Positions 53,892 through 64,000 of a stretch of DNA of 64,000 bases are shown in pieces. The stretch comes from Sarcocystis neurona (lineage: Eukaryota > Apicomplexa > Conoidasida > Eucoccidiorida > Sarcocystidae). Location: NCBI GenBank assembly GCA_000727475.1, contig KL647298.1:1883863-1947862 (forward strand), in the 5' to 3' direction. Under the pieces are notes generated by a model, which was given only the letters and a program-made list of their open reading frames with translations, had not been told where the DNA came from and did no database searches. How positions within the stretch are numbered: the stretch's first letter is position 1; each line of letters opens with the position of its first letter. The position numbers were made by a program, and so were the translations under genes.

Positions 53892-54218
53892 ACACTCGTC
53901 CCAGTGTGCATATGCAGATCACTGTGATATGACATTACGCAGGCAGCCCTAAGCACGTCTGCGTACATTCTATAGGAAAAAAACGTAAAACGCGTACAGT
54001 TATACCTCATCGCACATGCAGACCCCCCGTCAATGCGATATACAGAGGACTCAGCGTAACTGTACGCTGTCGCCTGAGCTTCGACGAACGAAATGGGTCA
54101 CATCAGCACAAACGCGCCGTATGACACTCCTTACAGTAGGAGGCACGGCGGGGTCGAGCAAGCCGGAGCACAACGGGGTAGCTGCCCGGCTGATACTGGC
54201 TTCGGGGGAAAATGGATC

Positions 54219-54374
54219 GACGACGCAAGCACGATACACAAAAGAGCTTTAAGCATACTGCACCGTAGAATGTGACTGAAGACATGTCACGTATACGACG
54301 ACGCAAGCACGATACACAAAAGAGCTTTAAGCATACTGCACCGTAGAATGTGACTGAAGACATGTCACGTATAC
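54219..54374. repeat. Exact tandem duplication, 2 x 78 bases
   Basis: Copy 1 is 54219-54296 and copy 2 is 54297-54374. I see no mismatch between them. The unit begins GACGACGCAAGCACGATACA and ends CACGTATAC. Confidence 0.95.
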
Positions 54375-56357
54375 AGGGGAAAAAGTGTTTCACAGCCAAA
54401 AATGTTCCAACGAGAAAATCTACCAGGAAGCAACGCGAAGGGAATCGTCGCATTACGAATTCCCCGGACATTCTACCAGATCAGCGTAACTTGTTTAATG
54501 CCCACGAGATTTCAAAGGAGTGCAAAGAAAGGGGAAAAATGTTACTTCTCTCCAGTTGACAATGGTGTTCCTGCCGACGCTGATAATGATCGATGCCGGC
54601 GGAACTCACAGTCCCGGCCGAGAGTCAAGCTCCCGCCTCTGTTCTGCGAGGGGTGAGCACGTCAGCTGGAAACCCTGCGCATGCACGAGATGTGGAAATG
54701 GTATGAGAGCAGGTGACAGCTGACATTCGTGTTCGATTTCCTCCAAAAAAAGCGATTTACATACCGGAAGCTGTTCTGAACGGGAGAAAGGCGGGCAGAG
54801 GTTTTCCCCGAACAGCTACGTGACTGTAGTGTTGCAGCCTTTACCAGAAATACACGCGTTTCTTCCGCTGCCGACGCTCGCGAAAAATACGTAGTCGCTG
54901 TAGTGAGATCTACAGCTAAAAAGTTGCGCTTCGTTGTAGACCGGCGTTAATTGATAAAGAGGGGGGAAGATGCACTTTATAAGCTCTTCCGGCCGAAATT
55001 ATGCGGAAGCTATTCTTGCGCTGTTTCCGCTACCTCGATACTATTTAGATAGATTTCAGAGGAAATGCAAGACGGCGTGACGTGATTGTCTCCGATTTGA
55101 CACGTTAAACGGACGTGTTCTGACACTTCTAGGTATCACTCTACAATGGTCAGAGACATGATATTTCCTACATAGCTTCTGTCGTGGATGAAAGACCAGA
55201 TACTACACATGTACGACGTCGTGTTTTTCCCGGGAGATGACACTGCAGGTTCCTTGCCTTTTTGGGCGACTTAACAGTAAGGAACCGCATTTTGCGGTGG
55301 CGGCGCCAAAATGATAGATTACATCAAAGCGGCTCAGCAGGGGCTAAGCGGGGCGCGACAAGTTTCTATACTAAAGATCGGTACCCCCGGAATCCGATCG
55401 CGGCCAGGATCAGAGTTCTCGTCCCATTTCAGGGCGTGGCGTGTGTGTGTGTTCGTTAGAAGAACCTGTGCCTTCTACCGATGAGCTCACAATATACGGG
55501 TCAGTTCCTCACATATGCGGACGATTAGGATCTCAAACATCCCACGGAGGGCGCAGAGGTTGCACTGTCTAGTACGAACTAAAGCTGCGTAAAATCGGAT
55601 CGAATGCACTGGGTGTCCTGGGAGCGCCCGTCAACCCAAGCTGCAAGACTGGAGTTATATTTGTTGCAGCGCGTTTCTCAAACTCTGATTTCGACAACGT
55701 CTTGAGAACGCCGTTGTAGTGAACACCTGCAAGCCGGAACGTGGCGTGTATACACGCTCAGGAAGGCCAGCTGTCAAAAAGTAGCATCGATAGAGTACAG
55801 GTAAGGAGTGTTTGTTGGTCAGGACCAGTAAGACATGTGCGCGAATCACTCTTGACTGCCAACTGTTGAGCACATGGACAGTACACTCCGCTTCATGCTT
55901 ATTACGATGAGGCAAGGGTACCTCTCAGTCATGTTGCGTTCTCCGTATTTCGTGTGGGCAGTACGCATGCATGTATAAACCTACAGGCTCCATTATCTAC
56001 GTTTGCGAAGGGAGCTTGAATGATCTCACTGTTAGGCCTGTATGTCGATCTGCACCAAATGCTACTGAAAAAGCGAGTTGCACTCTTCTGTCAGTCGCTA
56101 CGTGGGGATCTGCGGTAACAAATGTACTGGAAAATCTTCACCATGTTTGAGGACCTGCGCCATTTAAAGGTCAGTAAGTGTTTGCCCTTTTTCTTCCAAA
56201 AGCAAATGCTGGAGAGCTCGTAACACTCTGAACCTTCCGACGTCAATACTGCATTACCAAGGAGCGTGGCCCCACTGCGTCAACGGTTTCCCGTACATTC
56301 CTGCCTGTGGATAGGCTTGGTGAGTGACTGGGAGAAACTACGTAACCTTACGTGGAT
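54375..56357. other. Spacer, no gene assigned
   Basis: Low open-frame density, no repeats and no motif. Small plus frames at 54350-54723 overlap each other and read no known domain. Confidence 0.4.
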
Positions 56358-56675
56358 TCAGTACACCTGCAAAAATTGAGTTCTGGCTAAGTTTTCAAGA
56401 AGTAATGTCACTTCCAGTAATGACACGTCGTAGTCCGCAATCACGCTGTCTCCTTCCGTATAGGTGCCAGCGCTCTCTGCGGTGACGTGCTCAGTGATAT
56501 GCACTGCCTGTTTCGTGTCCTGCGGAGGACAGCAGGAGGACAAAAACCTTTCAGCAAGTGAGTGCCCCAAGTGTGACAGAAGTGCATTCATCAAGATCTC
56601 CGAAGAGGCGACAACCTCCAAACTGCGTAAATTTAGTGCTGCACATCTGGATCTAGGTACAGGGACAAAGGCCAA
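56358..56675 (-). CDS. Exon-like open frame, unknown (strand uncertain)
   Basis: Minus frame reads LEVVASSEILMNALLSHLGH then LAERFLSSCCPPQDTKQAV and SVIADYDVSLLEVTLLLENL, which looks like helical protein. The plus strand over nearly the same bases (56464-56772) is also protein-like, with CSVICTACFVSCGGQQEDK and SECPKCDRSAF. Only one can be right. Neither shows a recognised family. Confidence 0.25.
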   Translation of the reverse strand: MAFVPVPRSRCAALNLRSLEVVASSEILMNALLSHLGHSLAERFLSSCCPPQDTKQAVHITEHVTAESAGTYTEGDSVIADYDVSLLEVTLLLENLARTQFLQVY

Positions 56676-57240
56676 GAATGAGTCGAGAGATTTTCAGGTC
56701 AATCCGGCTGTTACTACTTTAATTCTGGGCTGCAGTGTATTCGCATGTCGTCGATGGCGTCCCCAAGCATGAATAGTTGAGTTGTCACTACTGTTTTCTT
56801 GAATTGGGTTGTGCTTGTATCCCCTCGATGGAGTTTTCAACAGCATCCACACGCAGTGACAAGACACCACCCTCAACACGTACTTAGGAAGTCAAACGAG
56901 AGAAAGTATCTTTCTGGTGAGACGCCGGTTCCGTCTCGCGTTCGTTTGTGCACATGCAAACCTGCTCATATGGCGTAAGTCACTGCCGAGATGACCCCGG
57001 TCATTGCTGATATCCCAATTCTAGATTCACGCGTCAGCTCAACTGTACCAAAGTCTGAATATTTTCCAGTCTTCACACATCCTGTGCGACTCGCGTCGAT
57101 GCTTCGAAAGCGCTGTCAAGGGGGGGGCTATCCGTTAGAATTCAGCAAATGAATTTTTGTTGTTGGATTGTAGAAAGTATACGACTTCACAACCCGCGTT
57201 GGGCCTCCGAGCTAACACTTTTGTAGCAGCTGAGAGCTTT

Positions 57241-57840
57241 CTAACCTCGAATGGCGAACGACAGTTCAACATCCGACCTAGGGTACATTGACAGTTCGAC
57301 ATTCAAATTCGGAGGAGTCAAGGCAGTGCGTTGGGTCAGTGCCAGAAAGGCACCGTTGTCCACCAAACTGGCAAGCTGTAGAACAGGGAGCACAATCGTA
57401 AGGACGAGCGTCAAAATGTGCGCCCTGTAAACCTGTGCGGCACTACGGTGCGCTGGTGTCTTCAGCGTGTCGGCCGCAAGCGACGACATACACACTGCGT
57501 TTTCGACCCTGTTTGCCCAACTTCAACGCACAGACTTACTGCGACACCAGTCACTCCATCAAAGGCATCTTGGCAACATGCGCCAACAAGACCCAACAGT
57601 ACAGAGCGCTCCATCGGTGTGGCTGACACAAAACACGAAATCCTGTAACCACCAACGACAGCCTGCCTCTGCACAAACCTCTCCGAGTTCACAACGATAT
57701 CCAAATCTGACTGCGAATAACGTCGGTATTCCCTAGGTCTGTTCCCTCGCTCCAAAGTTGCAGCGGATTCTGAGGCTCCACTGCCGTTTTGGCGATATCA
57801 ATCATAACCTTGCCGATTTCATCAACTGAGGTTTCACTAG
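57241..57840 (-). CDS. Exon-like minus-strand segments, unknown
   Basis: Three consecutive minus-strand segments look coding. About 57840-57695 reads TSVDEIGKVMIDIAKTAVEP and NPLQLWSEGTDLGNTDVIR. About 57690-57480 reads RQAVVGGYRISCFVSATPME. About 57425-57241 reads ILTLVLTIVLPVLQLASLVD, hydrophobic, followed by NLNVELSMYPRSDVELSF. They are in different frames, so introns or frameshifts are needed; a TTTGTGCAG acceptor-like site lies between the first two. The hydrophobic stretch may be a membrane segment. No family is assigned. Confidence 0.3.
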
Positions 57841-59690
57841 GGGATGCGCTGTTGCGCCTTCACAGTGCAACGAAAGGAGCTCTGCAGAATCAGAAGCTTT
57901 AGATGTGGTGACGAATCAAGGTGATCTCTTTGCCCGAGAGAGTTGCTTATTTTGTGCATTACATTACCGTGATACCCTGATGCCAACACACTACTTACCA
58001 TCTGTCTCCGTACGAAAAAGGATGTAGTCAGGTGCGGGGGTCTGCAGGGAAGATGTCGAAGCCGCCTACTACGCGGCAGCAGCATGTGTTGCATCTTGAG
58101 TCTCCAGGCGTGTAATTCCGAATGCCGACGAAGCACACCAGCAGTCTCGAATAAAACTCGTAATACGTACTTAGCAGCAACTATCAAGGTGTGGAGTCAA
58201 TGACATGGCTTTGAGTGTATGGCTGCGCGGGTGCAGCCTGCGGTTTTGCGAGGCTCACCTAGAATAAAATTTAATGTGGACATACCAGAGACGCAATTAA
58301 TGTTATAGTGTGTTGACAAACTTGGGTGACTCCCAGCGGCAACTCCCCCACGGTGCCGGTACAAAGTTGATCCAGGGCCCACCTCTTCTATTGTCGATTG
58401 TCAGAATATTCGTAAGCAGGTACATCTTTTACTAGGTTGCAGTAGGAGGGCGTCTCCTGACACGAAAGCGAAACAGCTGTTGTCTAGCCCCGCAGTGTAG
58501 TGTCAGACCGTGGTTCGAATTTCTGGCCCAGGCAGTCGCAGCAACATTCCTGCAAGTCGCTTGCAGCCAAACGCACACGTTAGCCGGCTCGTCGGAAAGT
58601 ACACCATGGCTCTTTTGCGTGGGGAGCTACCAAGCGAAACTATTCACCATCAATCCTGGCTTTTGGGGCAGCAGCAGTCTGCAGGGTGCCCGACCACACT
58701 TTTGTGGTAGGGCAGCACTTAGTACCGAAACACACGTCCACGAGCACGTTCACTCGAAGCCAGAATACAGCACTGCTGTCTCACCCTCCTCCCCCCGAAG
58801 GCCTAGCGAACTGACTCACTGTCTCCGGTCGTCTCCATCTTCGCACAACACTTACTGTGTCTTTCGCTCAAGCAAGTGGAAACCTCTTTTGAGAGTGTCG
58901 ACCAAGAAATTATATCGGCCGTCACTACGGCGTTGGTGCTGTGCAGGGTAATAATAGCGTGCTTAGCAATTCTGAATGTTAGCAATATTCCGCCACGACT
59001 TTAGCGCATGCCCTGTATATATTCACCATATTACACCATAAAATATGACAGGACGGATAATAGGATTTTCCGATTTCTATCGATGAGTACCGGAGAATGC
59101 TGGCACCTCTGTGGCATTCATTTCAACGAACGGTTCCCATTCTACATGGACAGGTGACAAGGTCGTTACGTTTGTTGTCCCGAGCGACCGGCACTGGACG
59201 TTAATAAGAGTTCTAGAGTACAGTTGTCTCATACTTCAAATGTCGCTTTGTTGGTAGTGTTTCCACCACGTTCGTTCCACAAAAAAAACGCTGGCCAAAT
59301 CTGTGTAGCAACTGCGTACACTTGCCTGCTTTGAGCAGACATTTTACGGAGTAGTCCTTCTTTGTCCTTCCCCATAGGCTGTCCCTAAGCTTCCCCGTAC
59401 ATGTAATCCGAAAGCTCCTGGAGCTGCTGCTGCTGCCGCCGTCTGTAAACGAACGTGAGCAACAGTCGCTTTCTCTTTAGGCTTACTACACCTACTTGGA
59501 AGGCTGGAAATCCAGAGTCCCATCGAAAAAGAGAAATCGCCATCACGTAGAAGGTATCTGGGGTGTTTCAACGCTGTTGGGTCCAAACAACTGAATAGAC
59601 AACAGCCTTGGTTGTTCCATTTTGTACATCTGCACCGGCTTTCGACGCTGAGGTTACCGCTTGAATAAGTCGTTGTTGGGCTTAGTAAAA
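57841..59690. other. Spacer, no gene assigned
   Basis: Only short, overlapping open frames. One short GCTGCTGCTGCTGC run at about 59420-59435. No microsatellite of note. Confidence 0.35.
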
Positions 59691-59691
59691 A

Positions 59692-59937
59692 ATGTCAAGC
59701 GCAACTGCTAAATCACTTTCCGGTCTTCGTCGTTGGCCCAAAACAGAGGAGGACAATTATACAGTAGTTGACTTGCCGTTATTCAATGTGGCTTCTAGTT
59801 CCTCCTGCGACTGTTGTGGTGCCACAGCTGTTGCATTTCTCCAGCTTGCTCAGTTTTGGGATCAAGTCCGTTTTTATAACTTGTTCGCTGCCGTGATGGG
59901 GCATACTCCCATCGTTGTATCTCTGTCAAGCAGGTGA
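59692..59937 (+). CDS. Possible upstream exon of the SAG-like gene at 60.4 kb
   Basis: Plus frame with an ATG at 59692 reads KSLSGLRRWPKTEEDNYTVV, then a Cys-rich CDCCGATAVAFLQLAQFWDQ and RFYNLFAAVMG. The helix with FW-x(3)-RFYNLF could be the central SAG helix. It ends at a stop close to a GTGATC site. Association with the next feature is inference. Confidence 0.25.
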   Translation: MSSATAKSLSGLRRWPKTEEDNYTVVDLPLFNVASSSSCDCCGATAVAFLQLAQFWDQVRFYNLFAAVMGHTPIVVSLSSR

Positions 59938-60406
59938 TCTATAAAAAAGTCCTGTAGTCGAATCTGCCTGCGGAACAACAGTTGTGTCTGTACAGCGCTG
60001 TTGACGTTGTCACGGCTTCTTGATGTCCCAGTTAGACACTTCAAGTGAAAACACAGCGGAGGGCCTCTCCATCAGGCGCTGACGACTGTATGTGTTTGCA
60101 TTGCAAACTTCGGCTGTGCTAGCTGTGCTGCTGTTGTTGCTGCCCTGGCACCTCGCGCGGCCGTGCGCTGTCGTATCTGTGACTTCACTGATGATGGTGG
60201 TGATGACAGAGCACGCGTGTATCATCAATAATTGTTGTGTGCTAACGTGACCTCCATTTCACTTTCGCCACCTCCTCCGTCGCTCCTTTGTCTACACCTC
60301 TGTCCGCATTATCGTCATCGTATATAGCAGAGCTGCTCCGGCCGGAAGCGCTTTTTTTCTAAATGCAAATGGCTAACTAATCAAAACAACACCTTTTTGG
60401 TCGCAG

Positions 60407-60717
60407 GAGCGCCCATGTACGCCCAAATCTGGTTGTTGTGGAGTCACCAATGGCGCAGTCTTTTCGCATTGACATCTTGCTGCGTGCTTCACAGAATTCG
60501 GAAATGGCTGCATTGTTTTGCAGTTTTTAAAAATACGCGTAATACATGGGATGTGAAGTGCGACTCCGCGTTATCTCGGTGCTGCGTTCTTTTACAAGCT
60601 TCCTCGGGCACGGGAACGTACGGGCTCTGCTTGGTAAACAGAAGTCATCTCACACACGACTCCCTCGCAGGACAGCTTTACTCGCAGTTATGGAGCTGTG
60701 TCATTTACGTCGCCTGA
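60407..60717 (+). CDS. SAG-like C-terminal exon (best of the set)
   Basis: After an acceptor-like TTTTTGGTCGCAG, the frame reads KWLHCFAVFKNTRNTWDVKC, then SALSRCCVLLQASSGTGTYG, then LCLVNRSHLTHDSLAGQLYS followed by QLW. This follows the C-terminal layout of Eimeria TA4-type SAGs almost step by step: an FxALYN strand, VDC-x(5)-C, a Ser-rich linker, VCLxN-x(2)-xLT, and QxQW. SAGs are GPI-anchored surface antigens. Here the frame stops soon after QLWSCV without a hydrophobic GPI tail, so a further exon or truncation is likely. No trinucleotide repeats are present. Confidence 0.45.
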
Positions 60718-62611
60718 TGTGTGGGACTGTCTATTTCAGGATATGGTACCGCCGACAACGAGACACCGGTGCCGATTACGTGGACTTGTCTGACAATGGG
60801 AGGCGCCCACGTGGTATAACATGCCATGAGTGTAGTGCCGCAGCACCAAATTGTACGGGAATGCAGGGTACGTACACCAATTGGGAAGACGTCTAGATGG
60901 CACTTTCCAGATACTTTCAGCAGCAGAATGTACCCCAAACTTTCTCCTCTAAAGAGGCTGAGCATCCGTAGACGCAACGTACGGGGGCAGCTGTCGCAGG
61001 TAACATGTTTGCATAATTAACATGCAGAGGTTTTAGTATTTTACCGCCCACCGGTGTCTGCAAACAAGTCTTCGTATGTAGACAAATCCGCGCTTGCGCC
61101 AAAAAACAAACTATCTGTGGTCCCCGTTCTGCCCTCGCTTCTCCGGACGTCTCCTGCGAGGTTGACATTGTGTGGATCCCCATGCAGGCAAACGTAACAC
61201 AAGCAAATGTCCGGTTCAAAGAATCATTCAAAAGCGGACATGTGAACTGTTGTGCAGACACGGCCCCTGGATCGTTCAGGTTGAGGCGCACCCCCTGCAC
61301 CGTGCGCAATTCCACTCTACGTGGCACTCGGCCTACGTGTGACCAGTGTCATCCCTCTTCTACGTCCGCTCGCGCTCTTTTTTCGGTCGGTTCTACCCTG
61401 CAGATTGCTTTGCTATCCTGAAGACACGAAAGTGCTGTCGTGTCTTCTACTAGGTCGTCTTCTCGGAGATCGACGATACGCTCACATGTTCGGTTATTGG
61501 CCTGCCAGATCCGTGCGTGGCACAATGATTGAAAATAGCTGGCACATGATCCGACGGAGTACAGCCCTCGTTACCGACGTCAGTGTACCAACTGTGCTCT
61601 TTTTACTTTGCCAGTAAAACGTCAACCAAACTTCCATTCAAGCAGGAAATGCGTGCATCACAAGCGACTAGTATAGTGTCGTGGAATTCACTGTGTTGCA
61701 TAGAGGCCGTGTTCTTGAGTCTGCAGTCGAACGGAGTACGTGTCCCAACACATTAGGCAGGGGAGGCAACTTTGTGCATCCTACCACATTCGCTCGACTT
61801 CGACCGTTAGCTCTAAGCAGGACGACGATCGTTTTCCTTGAGTGTGGCTGGATAGTAAAAGCTCTCTTTCTCGCGAGGTCGTGTACCTAATTGCCGGCCG
61901 CAACAGCTAGCACCATCGTGCAGAACCACTTTCTAAGTTTTGGAGAAAAATCCGCTGTCTAATGGGCACGCAAGTGTAGAACGGAGCAGACACTTAGTAG
62001 CCGTCTTGTGTCTTAGTGTATAGCGACCGCTGCAGCTGTCATTTCTGAAACGGAATGCAGTGAATGCGATGCCTGCCGCCCAAGCCTCTTTCACGGTAAT
62101 TTGCGAGTTGCCCATAGTATATATTCTAGACACCGCTGTGTCGCGCCTGAAAGGATTGTTCCTGCCGTTCACGCCGCTTCCGGGGGGCGTTTCGAGGGGG
62201 CTCGTCTGATTTTTCTACAAGTATCTGCAGCCCGATTTTAAAAACAGATCTTTAACAGGTGAGCGGCCACACCCTGTATTTGCGTCCAACACACAGCTAC
62301 ACCATACACAATAACAAAGTCCCCTGCGTCGTGGACACTCAACGCGCACTTGCGTTTCTGCAGCTGTGAAGCCGTGTCCTTTTTTGAGGTCCCACACAGA
62401 GATCCCACGCACAATATGTAAGTGAAGTTTCTCGAAGGAGTTTTCTGTTTATCCCCACTTCAGTTAATAAGTGACCAACTTTCGCTGGTGCAGTGGCGGC
62501 CGTCCTGTCACCAGCTCTACCCGTGTAACTGCATCACTAACGCAGGTGGACGCCTAGTGAACCAGCAGTGGACTGCGCCCATGCTAATTTACAGTTGCAC
62601 CACTGAGAGCA
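60718..62611. other. Spacer with short open frames
   Basis: Plus frames at 60730-60896 (ITCHECSAAAPNCTGMQGTY) and 61170-61421 (FKESFKSGHVNCCADTAPGS) look mildly protein-like and Cys-containing, but no splice model or family could be fixed. The remainder shows nothing. Confidence 0.3.
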
Positions 62612-62911
62612 TCAGCGGAAGCCGAAGGCCCAACAGTAGCACTGTGCGCAGCAGCGGCTGCCGCAGCACTGAGCACAATAGCCGTAGTCTACGTAAGTAA
62701 ATGGGGCACCATGCACCACGAACAAGTTGTTACCATTATGATCCGAAAAGTCGCCACAGTCTACGTTTGAGCCGGTCCCTGCGACAATAAAAATTATTGC
62801 CAAGGCCGCTGCAGTACCTGTCACGGTTATAGTCTCAACCCCCATGTCCATGCACGTACCATAGCATTCCATAATCGTACCCAGAAAACGCTTGAGTGGC
62901 AAGGAGCCCAC
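62612..62911 (-). CDS. Possible SAG-like exon, minus strand, weak
   Basis: Minus frame reads GVETITVTGTAAALAIIFIV then AGTGSNVDCGDFSDHNGNNL followed by FVVHGAPFT. A hydrophobic strand followed by 'NVDC' and a second strand recalls the SAG strand with SVDC. Alternatively the hydrophobic stretch is a membrane segment of an unrelated protein. The plus strand is also open here. Confidence 0.22.
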   Translation of the reverse strand: MGSLPLKRFLGTIMECYGTCMDMGVETITVTGTAAALAIIFIVAGTGSNVDCGDFSDHNGNNLFVVHGAPFTYVDYGYCAQCCGSRCCAQCYCWAFGFR

Positions 62912-63253
62912 CTACACGGCGCGTCCACGAGCCACTCTTACACACGGAGTGAACTCCTCGTGCGAACTGGGTTACTCATCAGGACCACCGCCGCTCCACC
63001 ATAGTCGCGTCACAGGAGCTGTTGCTGTAGGACATAGGGGACAGCGTGTAGCGACTTGTCGTCACTTGCCATGGACATTATGAATTAGAACTCAGTAGTC
63101 GCTCGAACTCGGCGGTTTGCTGCATCTGCGGTAACTCCCCGTACCAGCTGGTGTTTCTCAATACAAGGATACCGGTGCTTCCTTGCCACAAAAAAGAGGA
63201 ATTGTATTCGTCGGCGCCGTGACAGTCCCAGGTGGCGCTGTTGCAAGCCCTCT

Positions 63254-63955
63254 CTACTTTTCGAATCTCTGTTTCTGTTCAGCTTTATTTTGCAGGAGCA
63301 CTGTGGCGACGACAGCTGCCGCAGCTGCGCGTGAGTCAGACCCGCCTTGTTCGCTTCCTTTCCCCAGTTGATCAGATTCCACATAATCACCATTTATCGA
63401 TTCCGCGACTTCTCCGTAAAGATCCCGGGTACAACGAGGCGCGCAGTTGTCTGCAGCGCTTTGTTGTGTTAGTGCTATTACCGCGTCCGCGTCTTCCTCT
63501 TTTGTCAACGATCGCGTCTCTCTCAACATGGGTAGAAGCAACTGCATAGGCGCCTGTTTTGTTTGTTCTATTACTTCCACTGATTCTTCTGGCTTTCTTC
63601 CTTCTGAAGGTTCTCCTTCGCAACTTGTACGGCATACGTAGCTGCTGTTGCTGCTCCTCCTGCCCTTGTTTCTCCTATAATCGCCGTCTGCAGAGGTACC
63701 CGGTAGTGCCGCTGCTCCATCTGTCGCACAAGAACACTGACCCACACTATGGTTCTCGCAGGCTGCGGTGTCATCTACTTTGTTTTCCTCTTCAACAGCA
63801 GCTGTCGCAACGCCTTCACCAATCTCCGCGTTACTACTTCCACGACCGCCGCTGTTCACAGCACTGCCATTCTTGCCCCTCCTGCCGCAGCTAGAGCCGC
63901 TCCCGACCCTGTTGCTGCTAGTGGTAACCGCCGTCGACCTGCACGCGCGCCCCAC
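63254..63955 (-). CDS. Probable exon of a minus-strand gene extending past the right edge
   Basis: A 233-codon frame, entering from the right edge region, begins Ser/Gly-rich and becomes acidic and coherent: KPEESVEVIEQTKQAPMQLL, then LTKEEDADAVIALTQQSAAD, then DLYGEVAESINGDYVESDQL. A short Ala tract (63305-63325) precedes a stop at 63254; a GTAGAG donor-like site sits at that stop. The opposite strand reads Leu/Ser/Cys-rich sequence. CTG-type repeats reappear at 63640-64000. No family is recognised and the true limits are unknown. Confidence 0.4.
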   Translation of the reverse strand: MGRACRSTAVTTSSNRVGSGSSCGRRGKNGSAVNSGGRGSSNAEIGEGVATAAVEEENKVDDTAACENHSVGQCSCATDGAAALPGTSADGDYRRNKGRRSSNSSYVCRTSCEGEPSEGRKPEESVEVIEQTKQAPMQLLLPMLRETRSLTKEEDADAVIALTQQSAADNCAPRCTRDLYGEVAESINGDYVESDQLGKGSEQGGSDSRAAAAAVVATVLLQNKAEQKQRFEK

Positions 63956-64000
63956 ACTGCTGCTACTGCTCCTTTGTGCGGAGCTGCTACCGCCTCGGCT

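Noticed and set aside
58505..58535. T-loop-like GGTTCGAAT as part of a tRNA gene
   Set aside because: The flanking bases do not form a T stem, and no matching acceptor or anticodon arm is found at the expected distance.
59380..59400. Telomere-like CCCTAA motif suggesting a chromosome end or interstitial telomeric repeat
   Set aside because: It is a single copy without tandem AAACCCT units.

Overview
The window looks like nuclear DNA of a coccidian apicomplexan, most likely an Eimeria species. Three things point there. Coding sequence is flooded with CAG/GCA/CTG trinucleotide runs that encode homopolymers of Ala, Gln, Ser or Leu. Introns and spacers are full of short AT-rich and CA/TG microsatellites and TGCATGC-type palindromes. 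The genes have many short, phased introns. There is no bacterial gene layout, no rRNA or tRNA that I can support, and no CRISPR array.

Layout. Positions 1-1475 are simple-sequence DNA. About 1.5-9.2 kb is a huge CTG/CAG block whose best reading is a minus-strand protein with an unbroken frame of 2472 codons. About 9.2-15.6 kb is more mixed, with a possible plus-strand exon near 11.1 kb and several minus-strand coding segments in GCA-rich DNA. About 15.6-18.9 kb is microsatellite DNA, including a GATA-type block followed by its complementary CTAT-type block. About 20.8-37.4 kb holds one well-supported plus-strand gene: a DEAD-box RNA helicase of the DDX21/Gu type with a C-terminal GUCT-like domain. 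I could thread 14 exons through it with phase kept at every junction. Its introns carry most of the simple repeats of that stretch.

At about 37.4 kb the character changes sharply. From there to about 63.2 kb the DNA is nearly free of CAG runs and long microsatellites. This fits the alternating repeat-rich and repeat-poor segmentation described for Eimeria chromosomes. The repeat-poor segment holds a clear two-exon minus-strand gene for a STEEP1/CXorf56-like zinc protein (52.7-53.9 kb), a small predicted secreted protein (47.2-47.7 kb, minus), and scattered exon-like open frames. Several of these carry the spacing pattern of Eimeria TA4-type surface antigens (SAGs), on both strands. They may be divergent SAG genes or decaying fragments. 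The segment also holds a 126-bp inverted repeat, an exact 78-bp tandem duplication, and 110-bp and 60-bp direct repeats. Trinucleotide-rich, apparently coding sequence resumes at the right edge (63.25-64 kb).

How the genes relate: the helicase is a predicted nucleolar ribosome-biogenesis factor and the STEEP1-like protein a conserved housekeeping gene. The SAG-like fragments, if real, belong to the parasite surface. Nothing suggests a shared operon or pathway. Exon calls rest on reading frames, splice-site consensus and family motifs read by eye; transcript evidence was not available.
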